A stretch of 64,000 nucleotides of DNA from CATOSP01 sp965237775 (GTDB lineage Bacteria > Chloroflexota > Dehalococcoidia > Lucifugimonadales > UBA3495): positions 1,736,001 to 1,800,000 of the forward strand of contig OZ250155.1 in the NCBI GenBank assembly GCA_965237775.1. Reading direction: 5' to 3'. The translations under genes were made by a program, and so were the position numbers. Under the pieces are notes generated by a model. It saw nothing but the letters and a program-made list of their open reading frames with translations. It made no database searches and was not told where the DNA came from. Positions 52,209-61,164 of this stretch are shown piece by piece. Every line of letters starts with the position of its first letter. Position 1 is the first letter of the stretch.

Positions 52209-52988
52209 TCAAAGCGGCGTTTGGAATCTGGGTGGGCGTTTCTCAAGGAATGCGGTCATTGCCTCGTGGGGATGCGACGTGGCGAAGCAGAGGGCGAACG
52301 CCTTGATGCTGTACTCCGCTGCCTCTTCCTCCCCCATCTCCAGCCACTTGGCGACAATCTCTTTCTGCGTCGCAAGCACATACGGGCTCATTGCCAGAAA
52401 CCCATTCACCGTTCCCGAGACCGCCCCGTCAAGTTCGGCGCCAGAAACCAGCCGGTCGATCAGTCCGATCCGCAACGCCTCTTCCGCGTCGATGCTCTCT
52501 CCGGTCAATAACATTGATCTGGCCCTGCCCAGACCCACCATGCGCGGCAGCAGGGAGGCTTCTATTACCGACGGCAGGCCTACCCTGACCTCCGGTAGAC
52601 CGAATATCGCATCTTCGGTCGCGATGCGAATGTCGCAAGCCAAGGCCAACTCCAAAGCTCCTCCAAGGCACGGCCCCCGGACCGCCGCCACTATAGGGAG
52701 GGACGCGGTTAATAGCTTGCGCGCGGCTGCGTGGAGGGTGCGGATAAATAACTCGGCTTCGAGGGGCGTAAGGTCCTTCATCTCATGGAGGTCCACACCG
52801 GCGGAGAAGGCCCGCTCCCCCGATCCCCGCAACACGATTGCACGTACCTCGGGGTCGTCGCAACACTGGTCTATCCTCTGGGACAAGGACTCGAATACTT
52901 TGCGCCCGAGGAGGTTCAAATTGGTGCGCCCTTCAACGCTGAGAACGGCGGACCCATCGCGTTTTTCCAGGGATACCCCGGTGGGCAT
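52209..52988 (-). CDS. Enoyl-CoA hydratase/isomerase family protein
   Basis: 259 residues of the crotonase fold. Oxyanion-hole segments are AFSAGVDLHEM and RGPCLGGALELALACDIRIA. Glu in GALELA and in FGLPEVRVGL match the two crotonase acids. The segment after this reads PSVIEASLLPRMVG instead of the usual PGAGGTQRLPRLVG, so the reaction may not be simple hydration. The ATG has a strong AGGAGGTCAAA. Likely pairs with the nitroreductase gene in one transcript. Confidence 0.82.
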   Translation of the reverse strand: MPTGVSLEKRDGSAVLSVEGRTNLNLLGRKVFESLSQRIDQCCDDPEVRAIVLRGSGERAFSAGVDLHEMKDLTPLEAELFIRTLHAAARKLLTASLPIVAAVRGPCLGGALELALACDIRIATEDAIFGLPEVRVGLPSVIEASLLPRMVGLGRARSMLLTGESIDAEEALRIGLIDRLVSGAELDGAVSGTVNGFLAMSPYVLATQKEIVAKWLEMGEEEAAEYSIKAFALCFATSHPHEAMTAFLEKRPPRFQTPL

Positions 52989-53116
52989 TTTGACCTCCTG
53001 ATTGGGCGGATTCTGTGCTGTTCAAGGCGGTGCGCCGTTCTGTTGCGGGCCAGCAAGCCCCCGTGTATAGTCGGGTGAGTCCTGTATCCAGCGTCCTGAG
53101 AAATCCCCGCTGCCAC

Positions 53117-53803
53117 ATGTCCGAGATAGCGAAACTACAAGAAACGATCATCAACTGCACTCGCTGCCCCAGGCTGGTGGCGCACCGGGAAGCGGTGGCC
53201 CTAAAGCGGCGGCCCATGTACGCCGACTGGGAATACTGGGGGCGTCCCCTTCCGTCCTTCGGTGACCCCGATGCGCGGCTTCTTATCGTTGGCCTGGCTC
53301 CCGCAGCTCACGGAGGCAACCGGACTGGACGGATGTTCACCGGCGACCGCAGCGGGGACTGGTTGTACGGGGCGCTTTACAAGTTTGGATTTGCCAGTTC
53401 CCCGGATTCCCAGCGGCGCGACGACGGGCTTAGCCTGAACGATACATTCATCACGGCGGCCCTGAGGTGCGCCCCGCCGGCCAACAAGCCGACGCGAGAA
53501 GAACGGTTGGAATGCCAGCCCTACCTCATCAAGGAATTGGAACTGCTCTCCAACATCCGGGCCGTTGTCGCTCTTGGCAAGATCGCGTTCGACGCTTTCC
53601 TCGGCACCTACCCTGTGCGGGGTCTGGAATTGCCGTCGCCGCGCCCGAAATTCGGACACGGGGTGACCTACGAGTTACAGCCAAAAGTGACCCTCATCGG
53701 CTCGTATCACCCCAGCCAGCAAAACACCCAGACCGGCAGGCTTACGCCCATGATGTTCGAGTCGGTGTTCCAGCAGGCCAGAATGGCGCTGCGCCAGGTA
53801 TGA
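53117..53803 (+). CDS. Family 5 uracil-DNA glycosylase (UDGb type)
   Basis: About 228 residues. Removes uracil and other deaminated bases from DNA for base-excision repair. The 4Fe-4S cysteines are visible in NCTRCPRLVAHRE (14, 17), RCAPPANKP and RLECQPY. The catalytic-pocket motif GLAPAAHGGNRTGRMFTGDRSGDWL and late GSYHPSQQNTQTGRL are specific to family 5. The frame is open from 53015, but ATG 53117 begins the conserved part (MSEIAKLQE). The ribosome site is weak. Confidence 0.88.
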   Translation: MSEIAKLQETIINCTRCPRLVAHREAVALKRRPMYADWEYWGRPLPSFGDPDARLLIVGLAPAAHGGNRTGRMFTGDRSGDWLYGALYKFGFASSPDSQRRDDGLSLNDTFITAALRCAPPANKPTREERLECQPYLIKELELLSNIRAVVALGKIAFDAFLGTYPVRGLELPSPRPKFGHGVTYELQPKVTLIGSYHPSQQNTQTGRLTPMMFESVFQQARMALRQV

Positions 53804-53865
53804 CCGGCTACGCCCCGATCGCCAGAGACTTCAGTTCTCCGACCGCGTCTCGGTCCAGACCAGCC

Positions 53866-54204
53866 CTATTCGGAGAAGGGAACGGTCGCCGACAGCCGGG
53901 TCGTGCTCCCGGGGTTCCGCGTGGTGTGCCCCTGTCCCGTGAGGTCTTCGGCCAGCAGAGCGGTGCCAGCGCCGAACCGGTGCACCGAGCCGTCGCCCAG
54001 GCCGATCTCCATCTCTCCGTCCAGGGTGATTACGTACTGACGCCGCGGCGCAGTGTGCCAGTCGGAAAAGCTCCCGGCGGGAGACTCCCGGAAGACCACG
54101 TGGGTAGTGGCCTGGAGGGTTGCCAGATCGGGATGGGATTCCAGGGCCATCTCTTCGAGGTGTGATTGGCCGTCGTCGCCGGTATACAACCTTACAATAC
54201 CCAT
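53866..54204 (-). CDS. Cupin-fold protein
   Basis: 112 residues, single small cupin-like domain: SDWHTAPRRQYVITLDGEMEIGLGDGSVHRFGAGTALLAEDLTGQGHTTRNPG, with His residues that can bind a metal. The ATG at 54204 follows AGGAGTCCGAAGCC, so the longer open frame from 54330 is not used. Divergent from the LLM gene with about 190 bp between. Function unknown; it may protect or modify a product of the neighbouring catabolic genes. Confidence 0.7.
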   Translation of the reverse strand: MGIVRLYTGDDGQSHLEEMALESHPDLATLQATTHVVFRESPAGSFSDWHTAPRRQYVITLDGEMEIGLGDGSVHRFGAGTALLAEDLTGQGHTTRNPGSTTRLSATVPFSE

Positions 54205-54397
54205 GGCTTCGGACTCCTGTATTTGAGTTTGGCAGAGGTTACCCGGACTAATGGGACTCCAGCGCCGGGCATGAGACAGATTAACGGTTGCGCGTAACCT
54301 GCGCAACCGAAGTAACGGGGCGGGTATCATTCGTCGTACTCCGGTTACGCGGACATGCGGACCTGAGACATAAGACTAGCTAACGGAGGGACTTGAA

Positions 54398-55444
54398 ATG
54401 GAAATCGGAGTTGGACTGGATGGGGGGCTGCGCCTCTCCACTTCTGAGCAAGTAGAGCTATCCCAGGAGGCGGCCCGGCTGGGCTATACCAGCATCTGGA
54501 CCAACGAAGGCAGCGGGCAGGACATGTTCCAGGTCTGCGCCCAACGCTGGGCGGCCAGCACCGAGGTGGTCCCGGAGGGCCTGGCAACGGGGATAGCCGT
54601 GTCGCCGGTGATGTACCGCTCCCCGGTGGCTTTCGCCATGAGCGGCGGCACGCTGAGTCAGTTAACCGGGAGGAAATTCTACATGGGCATCGGGTCAGGC
54701 GGCGCGTACCGCCCACGGTCCCGCCAGTCGATGGGTCTGCCGAGGCTCTCGGCATTGGCCATGATGCGCGATTATCTGATTACGGTGAAAGGACTGGTCA
54801 ACGGGGAGGAGTCCGATTATCAGGGCGACGTGGTGACCCTGCGAGGCATCAAGCTAGACATCGATCCTCCCCCACGGACTCCGGTCTATCTCGGCGCGTT
54901 GGGACCGGAGATGCTCCGGTTGTCTGGCGAGCTTGCCGACGGCGCGTGCCTGAACTGGTGCAACCCGGAACAGATCGCCTGGAGCCGGGAGCGAGTCGCC
55001 GAAGGCGCGGCCCGTGTGGGACGGGACCCGGGCGAAGTCAAAATGGTGGAGTACATCCGGATCTGCGTTGACGATGACGTGGACACCGCCAGGCTCGCCT
55101 ACTCCAGGGCGACCATGGGCTATGCGCTGGGAGCGTCTGTTCCCTCGACCAGGGAGCGGAGCCTTGGTTACCGGGCGCATTTCGAGCGCATGGGGTTTAC
55201 CGAGGAACTGGCCGGGCTGGACGAAATGCGGATGAATAACGCGACGCGGGATGAGGTCGCGGAGTCGTTCTCTCCGGACCTGCTTAGCACTGTGGGCTAC
55301 TATGGGAAGCCGGAAGGGGCAGCGGAAGCTTTCGGCAAGCTGTCGGAAGGCTTGGACACCGCTATCGTCCGCGTCGTGGCGGCTCGCCCCGGAATCGAGT
55401 CGATTTTGGCCGTAATGCGGGCTTGCGCGCCCAACACCGCTTAA
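54398..55444 (+). CDS. LLM class flavin/F420-dependent oxidoreductase
   Basis: 348 residues of the luciferase-like superfamily. Segments: AARLGYTSIWTNEGSGQDMF, GLATGIAVSPVMYRSPVAFAMSGGTLSQLTGRKFYMGIGSGGAYRPR and TPVYLGALGPEMLRLSGELADGACLNWCNPE, which resemble F420-dependent members such as Mer-like and glucose-6-phosphate dehydrogenase-like proteins. The ATG follows GGAGGGACTTGAA. An HpaB-type monooxygenase gene follows 13 bp downstream, so both oxidative steps are probably co-expressed. Confidence 0.83.
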   Translation: MEIGVGLDGGLRLSTSEQVELSQEAARLGYTSIWTNEGSGQDMFQVCAQRWAASTEVVPEGLATGIAVSPVMYRSPVAFAMSGGTLSQLTGRKFYMGIGSGGAYRPRSRQSMGLPRLSALAMMRDYLITVKGLVNGEESDYQGDVVTLRGIKLDIDPPPRTPVYLGALGPEMLRLSGELADGACLNWCNPEQIAWSRERVAEGAARVGRDPGEVKMVEYIRICVDDDVDTARLAYSRATMGYALGASVPSTRERSLGYRAHFERMGFTEELAGLDEMRMNNATRDEVAESFSPDLLSTVGYYGKPEGAAEAFGKLSEGLDTAIVRVVAARPGIESILAVMRACAPNTA

Positions 55445-55457
55445 AGAGGGCTGACTT

Positions 55458-56912
55458 ATGGGCGTCCGAAACGGGAAACAATTCCTGGAAGGGCTGCGGG
55501 ATGGCCGAGAAATCTGGCTGGAAGGAGAAAGGGTCGCCGACGTAACGACTCATCCTAAGCTTGCCAGGATGGCCCATACTCTGGCGGGCCTGTACGATCT
55601 CCAGGAGTCGCCGGACTACCACGAGCAGATGACCTTTCGTTCCCCTTCCAGCGGTGACCCGGTCTCGCTTTCGTTTCTGGTGCCCGAGACCTATGAAGAC
55701 CTAATCCGGCGCAGGAAGGCTTTGGAGGTCACCGCTGGAGCATGCTACGGAATGCTCGGCCGGACACCGGACTACGTGAACATCCAGCTTACGGCCATGC
55801 GGCAGATGTCCCACGTCTACGGTAGCAACGACCCAGTGTTCCAACAACGCTTGTTGGCCTACCACGAGTACGTCCGGGAGAACGATCTATGTCTCACCCA
55901 CACCTTCGGGCACCCGCAGGTAAACCGGGCCGTGCCGATCTCGGACTTGCCCGATCCTTACGTGGCCCTGGGAGTGGTCGATACAACCGGGGAAGGTGTG
56001 ATCGTCCGTGGGGCGAAGCTCTTGGCCACCCTTGCCCCCTTCTCTGACGAGATAATTGCCCCTGTCGTGCGTCCGCTGCGGCCCGACGCGGAAGAAGACC
56101 GGAAATACTGCATCTCCTTCTCCATTCCAGTCAACTCTCCCGGCCTACGATTCATCTGCCGCCAGTCCCACGACCGGGGACACTCACTGTACGATTACCC
56201 GCTGTCGGGCCGGTACGACGAGATGGACGCCCTGGCCGTGTTCGACAACGTACTCATCCCGTGGGACAGGGTATTTGCCTACGACGATATCGAACTGGCC
56301 AATGATGCCCTGCGCCGCGTGGTCATGTGGCGACAGTACATGCAGCAGGTGGCGGTGAAGAACATCGCCAAGCTGGAATTCGTTCTGGGCATCACCCACG
56401 GGATAGCCGAAGCGATAGGCATAACCGGCTTCAGCCATATTCAGGAGAAGATATCGGAGATCATCGACACGATTGAGACAGTTCGTTCTTATATGAGGGC
56501 GGCGGAGGCCGACGCCGTGCCCTACGAAGGGGAGGGGATCTGGCCCGCAGCCGAGCCGTGGACCGCCCTGCGCCACTATTACCCTGACGCCCACGACCGG
56601 GTTATGTGGATCGTGCAGCAGCTATCGGCGTCGGGGCTCATGCTGACGCCCACCGAAGAGGACCTTAGTGGGCCCCTTGCCGAGGATATCGGTAAGTATT
56701 ACCAAGCGGCTAACATCGAAGCCCCGGAGCGGATCAAACTGTTCCGCCTGGCCTGGGACCTGGTAGGCTCGGAATACGGCTCCCGCCAGAGCCTCTACGA
56801 GCGGTTCTTCAACGGCGACGTCGTTCAGCTAAGACAACGCCGTTTCGCCTCCTACGACTACAGCCGGGCGCAGGAGGCGCTACAGTCGTTTATGTCCAAG
56901 GACGGGGGCTAA
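55458..56912 (+). CDS. HpaB-family FADH2-dependent monooxygenase (4-hydroxyphenylacetate 3-hydroxylase-like)
   Basis: 484 residues. HpaB enzymes hydroxylate phenols with reduced FAD supplied by a separate reductase. Typical segments: SFLVPETYEDLIRRRKALEVTA, GRTPDYVNI, NDLCLTHTFGHPQVNR, GVIVRGAKLLATLAPFSDE and DALAVFDNVLIPWDRVFAYDD. No HpaC reductase is nearby. The LLM gene immediately upstream is the obvious functional partner or companion. Substrate unknown; an aromatic compound is likely. Confidence 0.87.
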   Translation: MGVRNGKQFLEGLRDGREIWLEGERVADVTTHPKLARMAHTLAGLYDLQESPDYHEQMTFRSPSSGDPVSLSFLVPETYEDLIRRRKALEVTAGACYGMLGRTPDYVNIQLTAMRQMSHVYGSNDPVFQQRLLAYHEYVRENDLCLTHTFGHPQVNRAVPISDLPDPYVALGVVDTTGEGVIVRGAKLLATLAPFSDEIIAPVVRPLRPDAEEDRKYCISFSIPVNSPGLRFICRQSHDRGHSLYDYPLSGRYDEMDALAVFDNVLIPWDRVFAYDDIELANDALRRVVMWRQYMQQVAVKNIAKLEFVLGITHGIAEAIGITGFSHIQEKISEIIDTIETVRSYMRAAEADAVPYEGEGIWPAAEPWTALRHYYPDAHDRVMWIVQQLSASGLMLTPTEEDLSGPLAEDIGKYYQAANIEAPERIKLFRLAWDLVGSEYGSRQSLYERFFNGDVVQLRQRRFASYDYSRAQEALQSFMSKDGG

Positions 56913-57736
56913 TTGTCGTCGGCTACTCCGGCTCCCGCGGCAGCCGGCCGAGCCGCCGTTTCCTTTGCGCTTTCGACGCTTTCAATGAAACGCAACACTT
57001 CGAAGTTGAAAATGTCCGGCTTTTCGAAGTATACCGAGTGACCGGCTTCCGGCACTCTCAGGACTCGGGAACCTGGTATCGCGTTCGCTCCCGCTTCTAT
57101 GACCTGGGGCGGGGAGATCTGGTCTTCCTCGCCAACGAAGAAGAGAGTGGGTACCGATAGCCGCGACAACTCAGCGGCTCCAGGTCCTCCCGGTTGGCCC
57201 GCGCCCGGATCGTTGCGTGGCGGGTTGGTGCGGGAAATCTGGAGGTACAAGTTGGCCAGGTTCGGGTTTCGCTGCACGAAGAGAGGCGAAACGGCCCTAA
57301 ATCCTATTTCGCCCGGGTCTGGGTGGGCTTCCCGCCATAGCCGTTGCTGCTCCAGGACCTCCGGAACCGTCATTCCGCCAACTGTGTCTGCCATAACCAG
57401 GCTCTTGGCGCGGTGCGGATAAGCCACCGCGAACCCCAGCATGGTGCGCCCGCCCATGGACTGGGCCACCAGGTGCGCCGACTCGATCTCCAGGTGGTCC
57501 AGTAGCCCTCTCAGGTCATCCACGAAAGACCCCGAGCCCGGACCGCCGGTGACATCATAGGAATGGCCGAAGCCCCGGTGGTCGATGGTGACGCAGCGAT
57601 ACCGCTGCGAGAAGAACGGTATCTGTTGCCACCAACTCAGCATATTTCCGCCCGCGCCATGGGCGAAGATGATGGCGTCGCCTTCGCCATAGCTCTGATA
57701 GTGCAGGTTTATCCCGTTGATTTTCGCACTGCTCAC
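56909..57736 (-). CDS. Alpha/beta hydrolase
   Basis: 275 residues. Oxyanion loop FAHGAGGNMLSWW, nucleophile Ser93 in LVAQSMGGRTML, and catalytic His in EAGHSVYFEKP. The GTG at 57736, after GAGAGGTGCGAC, was chosen rather than the longer open frame. Its stop overlaps the convergent HpaB stop by 4 bp. Such enzymes hydrolyse esters, lactones or C-C bonds in meta-cleavage products; the substrate is not known. Confidence 0.82.
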   Translation of the reverse strand: MSSAKINGINLHYQSYGEGDAIIFAHGAGGNMLSWWQQIPFFSQRYRCVTIDHRGFGHSYDVTGGPGSGSFVDDLRGLLDHLEIESAHLVAQSMGGRTMLGFAVAYPHRAKSLVMADTVGGMTVPEVLEQQRLWREAHPDPGEIGFRAVSPLFVQRNPNLANLYLQISRTNPPRNDPGAGQPGGPGAAELSRLSVPTLFFVGEEDQISPPQVIEAGANAIPGSRVLRVPEAGHSVYFEKPDIFNFEVLRFIESVESAKETAARPAAAGAGVADDN

Positions 57737-57896
57737 GTCGCACCTCTCGGTTGGGTTTGGGCCGGTTTTGATCACGGGAATTCTAGCACGGATCGGCGAA
57801 TTTCCGGGCAGTTCCGGATCGTAGAATACCGCGGCACAGGCCATTCTTGTCTATCAGCAAACGGGGGATGAAGGGCTGTTGCTCTAGGAGGGTTAA

Positions 57897-58298
57897 ATGA
57901 CCACCGGTTTCTGGCCGGAAAGCGAGACCGGCGCTCTAGCGGCTTTGGACCGCTTTTTCGCGGCGCTCAACGCCCACGATAACGAGGCCCTTTACGACCT
58001 TCTCCACGTGCCCCACGTGCGTATTTCCGGCAACGGAGTGGCGATCTGGGCCGACAGGGAAGAGTTGGAAGCCACCTACCTGCGGGAGTTCTCCGACCGG
58101 GCAGGGCCCGACTGGCATCATAGCGCCCTGGATTCAACAGAGGTCATCCACAGCTCGGAGCATAAGGTGCATGTCCTAATCCAGTTCACCCGGCGCCGGG
58201 AAGACGGGTCGCTCATCGCCGCGTTCCGCTCTCTTTGGACCATGGTAAATTCCGGTGGGCGTTGGGGCGCGCAGGCCCGCTCCAGCTTCGCTCCCTAA
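57897..58298 (+). CDS. NTF2/SnoaL-like protein
   Basis: 133 residues with the cone-shaped NTF2-like pattern: an N-terminal helix ALAALDRFFAALNAHDNEALYDLLH, then strands VRISGNGVAIWAD and HKVHVLIQFTRR. No catalytic residue can be assigned with confidence. The ATG follows TAGGAGGGTTAA. Divergent from the alpha/beta hydrolase. Confidence 0.65.
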   Translation: MTTGFWPESETGALAALDRFFAALNAHDNEALYDLLHVPHVRISGNGVAIWADREELEATYLREFSDRAGPDWHHSALDSTEVIHSSEHKVHVLIQFTRRREDGSLIAAFRSLWTMVNSGGRWGAQARSSFAP

Positions 58299-58404
58299 CC
58301 CCAAGTCGGTCCAGCTAACCCATTCCAATTCTAACCGTAATCCATACGAAGGCCGTAACCCCGAAGTCGAGAGGCGCAGAAACCCGGCCTACCCGGATTA
58401 CCGG

Positions 58405-58453
58405 CCACTAACCACTATCCACTAACCACTATCCACTAACCACTGGCCACTAA
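58405..58453. repeat. Heptamer tandem array
   Basis: Seven consecutive heptamers, alternating CCACTAA and CCACTAT, then CCACTGG and CCACTAA, exactly 49 bp. Same unit as the 28.1-kb array. The 287-bp gap around it (58299-58585) holds no gene. Confidence 0.8.
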
Positions 58454-58585
58454 ACACTCGCGGACGGGTGGGGCTGATTGGCCCCCGATGGTGGTAAACT
58501 AGCGTAGCTAAAATTCCCCCGGCAGGACTTCGGGCCAGTCCGGCGGGTGGGCCGGACATGATCTGTAAACGAGAGGGAGGAAATC

Positions 58586-59143
58586 ATGGCTAGAACACCA
58601 ACGGTAACCCGGGATGCGGTGCCCGAAAACCAACGCGCAGCTTTTGACGCCTACGTACAGGAACGCGGCGAGGTGCCGACCGGCGGACCCGGTTCCGTCA
58701 TGCTGAACGCCCCAGGGGCGGCCGAACTGGCCCTTGGCCTCGCGCTCTACCTGAGGAGCCAGACCTCGCTGGATCCCAGGATCAGGGAACTGGCGATGTT
58801 GGTGGCGGCGCGGGAAAACGACTGCCAATTCATCTGGAACGCTCATGCGCCTCCGGCCCGCGCTGCCGGCCTAAGGGACGACATTGTTGACGCTCTCAGG
58901 GATAAGAAGGCGCTTCCCAATCCCGCAGCCGACGAAGCGGCGGTGGTGGCATACGGTCAGGAGTTCTTCCGGACCCGCCGGGTCAGCCAGGCGGCATTCG
59001 ACGCGGTAGTCGCCCAATTCGGGGTGCCCGGAACCACCGAACTTACTACCCTGATGGGCTGTTACTCGATGCTCGCCTTCAATGTGAACGCCTTCGGCGT
59101 GGAATTGCCCGATGCGAGGACGGAGGAGGCGCTGCCCATCTAG
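58586..59143 (+). CDS. Carboxymuconolactone decarboxylase (CMD)-family protein
   Basis: 185 residues, all-helical AhpD/CMD fold. The conserved segment RIRELAMLVAARENDCQFIWNAHAPPARAAG carries Cys80 and His87 in the place of the family's active-site CxxC or CxxH region. May act as a decarboxylase or as a thiol-dependent peroxidase-like protein. The ATG follows GGGAGGAAATC. First gene of a co-directional run with the hydrolase, amidohydrolase, lactonase and GMC oxidoreductase. Confidence 0.8.
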   Translation: MARTPTVTRDAVPENQRAAFDAYVQERGEVPTGGPGSVMLNAPGAAELALGLALYLRSQTSLDPRIRELAMLVAARENDCQFIWNAHAPPARAAGLRDDIVDALRDKKALPNPAADEAAVVAYGQEFFRTRRVSQAAFDAVVAQFGVPGTTELTTLMGCYSMLAFNVNAFGVELPDARTEEALPI

Positions 59144-59226
59144 CCCAGATTCCCGTATTGACTCCACAGTGGGCGGTCCGCCTGCATGATGGGCCGCCCT
59201 TATCCCGACTGCTCCAGGAGGACTGG

Positions 59227-60072
59227 ATGGCTACTAGCGCCCAGAAAGCAGTGGACCGGTTTGTCCAGGTGGGTGAACTGAATCTGCACTACCTGGAATG
59301 GGGCGATGACACTGCACCGCCCGTAATCATGGTCCACGGTCTTAGCGGAAACGCCCACGGATTCGATAGCCTTGTCCCCAACTTCGTACCCAAATACCAC
59401 ATTATCTCCGTAGACGTCCGTGGCCGCGGCGACAGCGGTTGGGCCAATGACTCCGACTACTCCAACGAAGCTTACGTCGCCGACCTGGAAGGCATTCGAC
59501 AGGCACTTGGGTTCGAGCGTATCTCCCTGGTGGGTACGTCCATGGGTGGGCGCATCTCCATGACCTACGCCGGGATGTACCCAGACCGGGTTGAAAGGGC
59601 TGTCCTCAACGACATCGGACCTGATATCGACCCGAGGGGCGGTGACCGCATTGCCGCCAGCACCAGGGACGCGGTTAGCTCCTTTGCCACCATGGACGAC
59701 GTGCTGGCCTGGCACCGGGAGCAACGCCCCGCGTTCAAACTGCTCAGCGAAGGCGAACAGCTCGTTACCGCCGGCCACGCCGTCAAGCCCCAGCCCGGCG
59801 GCGGCTACACCTGGAAGATGGACCCCGCGGTCCGCTCCAACCCTCGCCGTCCCGACCCGGAGACTTCATGGAAGCTGGCGAAGAACGTTCCCTGTCCGGT
59901 CTTGCTAGTGAGAGGTGGTATAAGTGACCTTCTCTCTCCGGAGACCGCCAGGCGGATGGTCGACGAGATGCAAGACTGCCGGTTTGTGGAGGTCCCTGGA
60001 GTTGGCCACGCTCCCACTTTGATGGAACCGGAAGCCTTCGGCGCAATCAAGGAGCTTTTCGACCTGGACTGA
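59227..60072 (+). CDS. Alpha/beta hydrolase
   Basis: 281 residues. Oxyanion loop MVHGLSGNAHGFD, RGRGDSGW, nucleophile Ser105 in LVGTSMGGRISM, and catalytic His in VPGVGHAPTL. The ATG at 59227 with AGGAGGACTGG is preferred to the 23-residue longer frame. In context it could be an enol-lactone or ester hydrolase acting in the same pathway as its neighbours; that is inference. Confidence 0.83.
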   Translation: MATSAQKAVDRFVQVGELNLHYLEWGDDTAPPVIMVHGLSGNAHGFDSLVPNFVPKYHIISVDVRGRGDSGWANDSDYSNEAYVADLEGIRQALGFERISLVGTSMGGRISMTYAGMYPDRVERAVLNDIGPDIDPRGGDRIAASTRDAVSSFATMDDVLAWHREQRPAFKLLSEGEQLVTAGHAVKPQPGGGYTWKMDPAVRSNPRRPDPETSWKLAKNVPCPVLLVRGGISDLLSPETARRMVDEMQDCRFVEVPGVGHAPTLMEPEAFGAIKELFDLD

Positions 60073-60096
60073 CGATTCCAACTCCGAGGAGATGAG

Positions 60097-61098
60097 ATGT
60101 CTACCCAACGTGAATCGTGGCTGGCGCTGACGGTCGAAGACGCACTGGAACCGGGTATGCCCATTTGCGACCCGCATCACCATTTCTGGGACCGCGACGG
60201 GGACCGGTATTTGCTCGACCAACTCACCCAAGATGTGGGCGGCGGCCACAACATCGCCCAGACCGTGTTCATCGAGTGCCGCTCCATGTACCGGGCACTA
60301 GGCCCCGAGGAGATGCGTTCCGTCGGCGAGGTAGAATTTGTCCAGGGCATCGCCGCCCAGAGCGCCAGCGGACAATACGGCAGTACCGCCGTTGCCTCGG
60401 GAATCGTGGGCAACGCCAATCTCATGCTGGGAGCGGCGGTGGAACCCGTGCTGGAAGCCCATCTCGCCGCCAGCAATAACCGTTTCCGGGGCATCCGGTT
60501 CTCCTGCGCCTGGGACGCCAGCCCCGAGGTCACCGCTGGCCGCTCCACTTCGCCAGGTATGATGCAGGACTCCCAGTTTAGAGCGGGCTTCGACAGCCTT
60601 CAGCGGATGGGTTTGAGCTATGACGCCCTGGTATACCACACTCAGTTGGCCGAATTGGCCGATTTGGCGGGAGCTTTTCCCGACGCGGTCATCATTTTGA
60701 ACCATATTGGCCGCCCCCTGGGAGTCGGTCCCTACGCCGGCAAGCGGGACGAGGTGTTTGCCGACTGGAAAGCCGGAATCGCCGCAGTCGCAGCCCACGA
60801 AAACGTGGTGGTCAAGCTGGGCGGTTTCGGAAATGTCATAAGCGGGTACGACTGGCACCAACGGGCCATCCCCCCAGCGTCGCGTGAGGTGGCCGAGACC
60901 ATCGAACCATGGCTGACCTACTGCATCGAACAGTTCGGCCCAAACCGTTGCATGTTTGAAAGTAACTTCCCCGTGGACAAGGCGTCTTACGCGTACACCA
61001 CTTGCTGGAACGCCTTCAAGCGGTTGACAAGGGACTATTCGGAGTCGGAACAGGCCGCAATGTTTCAGGGGACCGCGGTAAAGGCTTATCGACTCTAG
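60097..61098 (+). CDS. COG3618-type metal-dependent amidohydrolase (amidohydrolase_2)
   Basis: 333 residues, TIM-barrel hydrolase. Metal site DPHHHFWDRDG near the N-terminus, then TVFIECRSMYRALGPEEMRSVGEVEFV, ILNHIGRPLG and MFESNFPVDK. These match the family that includes L-fuconolactone and 2-pyrone-4,6-dicarboxylate hydrolases, so lactone or C-C bond hydrolysis is likely. The ATG follows GAGGAGATGAG, 25 bp after the hydrolase gene. Confidence 0.85.
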   Translation: MSTQRESWLALTVEDALEPGMPICDPHHHFWDRDGDRYLLDQLTQDVGGGHNIAQTVFIECRSMYRALGPEEMRSVGEVEFVQGIAAQSASGQYGSTAVASGIVGNANLMLGAAVEPVLEAHLAASNNRFRGIRFSCAWDASPEVTAGRSTSPGMMQDSQFRAGFDSLQRMGLSYDALVYHTQLAELADLAGAFPDAVIILNHIGRPLGVGPYAGKRDEVFADWKAGIAAVAAHENVVVKLGGFGNVISGYDWHQRAIPPASREVAETIEPWLTYCIEQFGPNRCMFESNFPVDKASYAYTTCWNAFKRLTRDYSESEQAAMFQGTAVKAYRL

Positions 61099-61164
61099 TC
61101 CGCCGAGGATCAGAGGCCCAGCCGGACGACTCCTTTCTAAATGACATAAACATAGGAGGACAGG

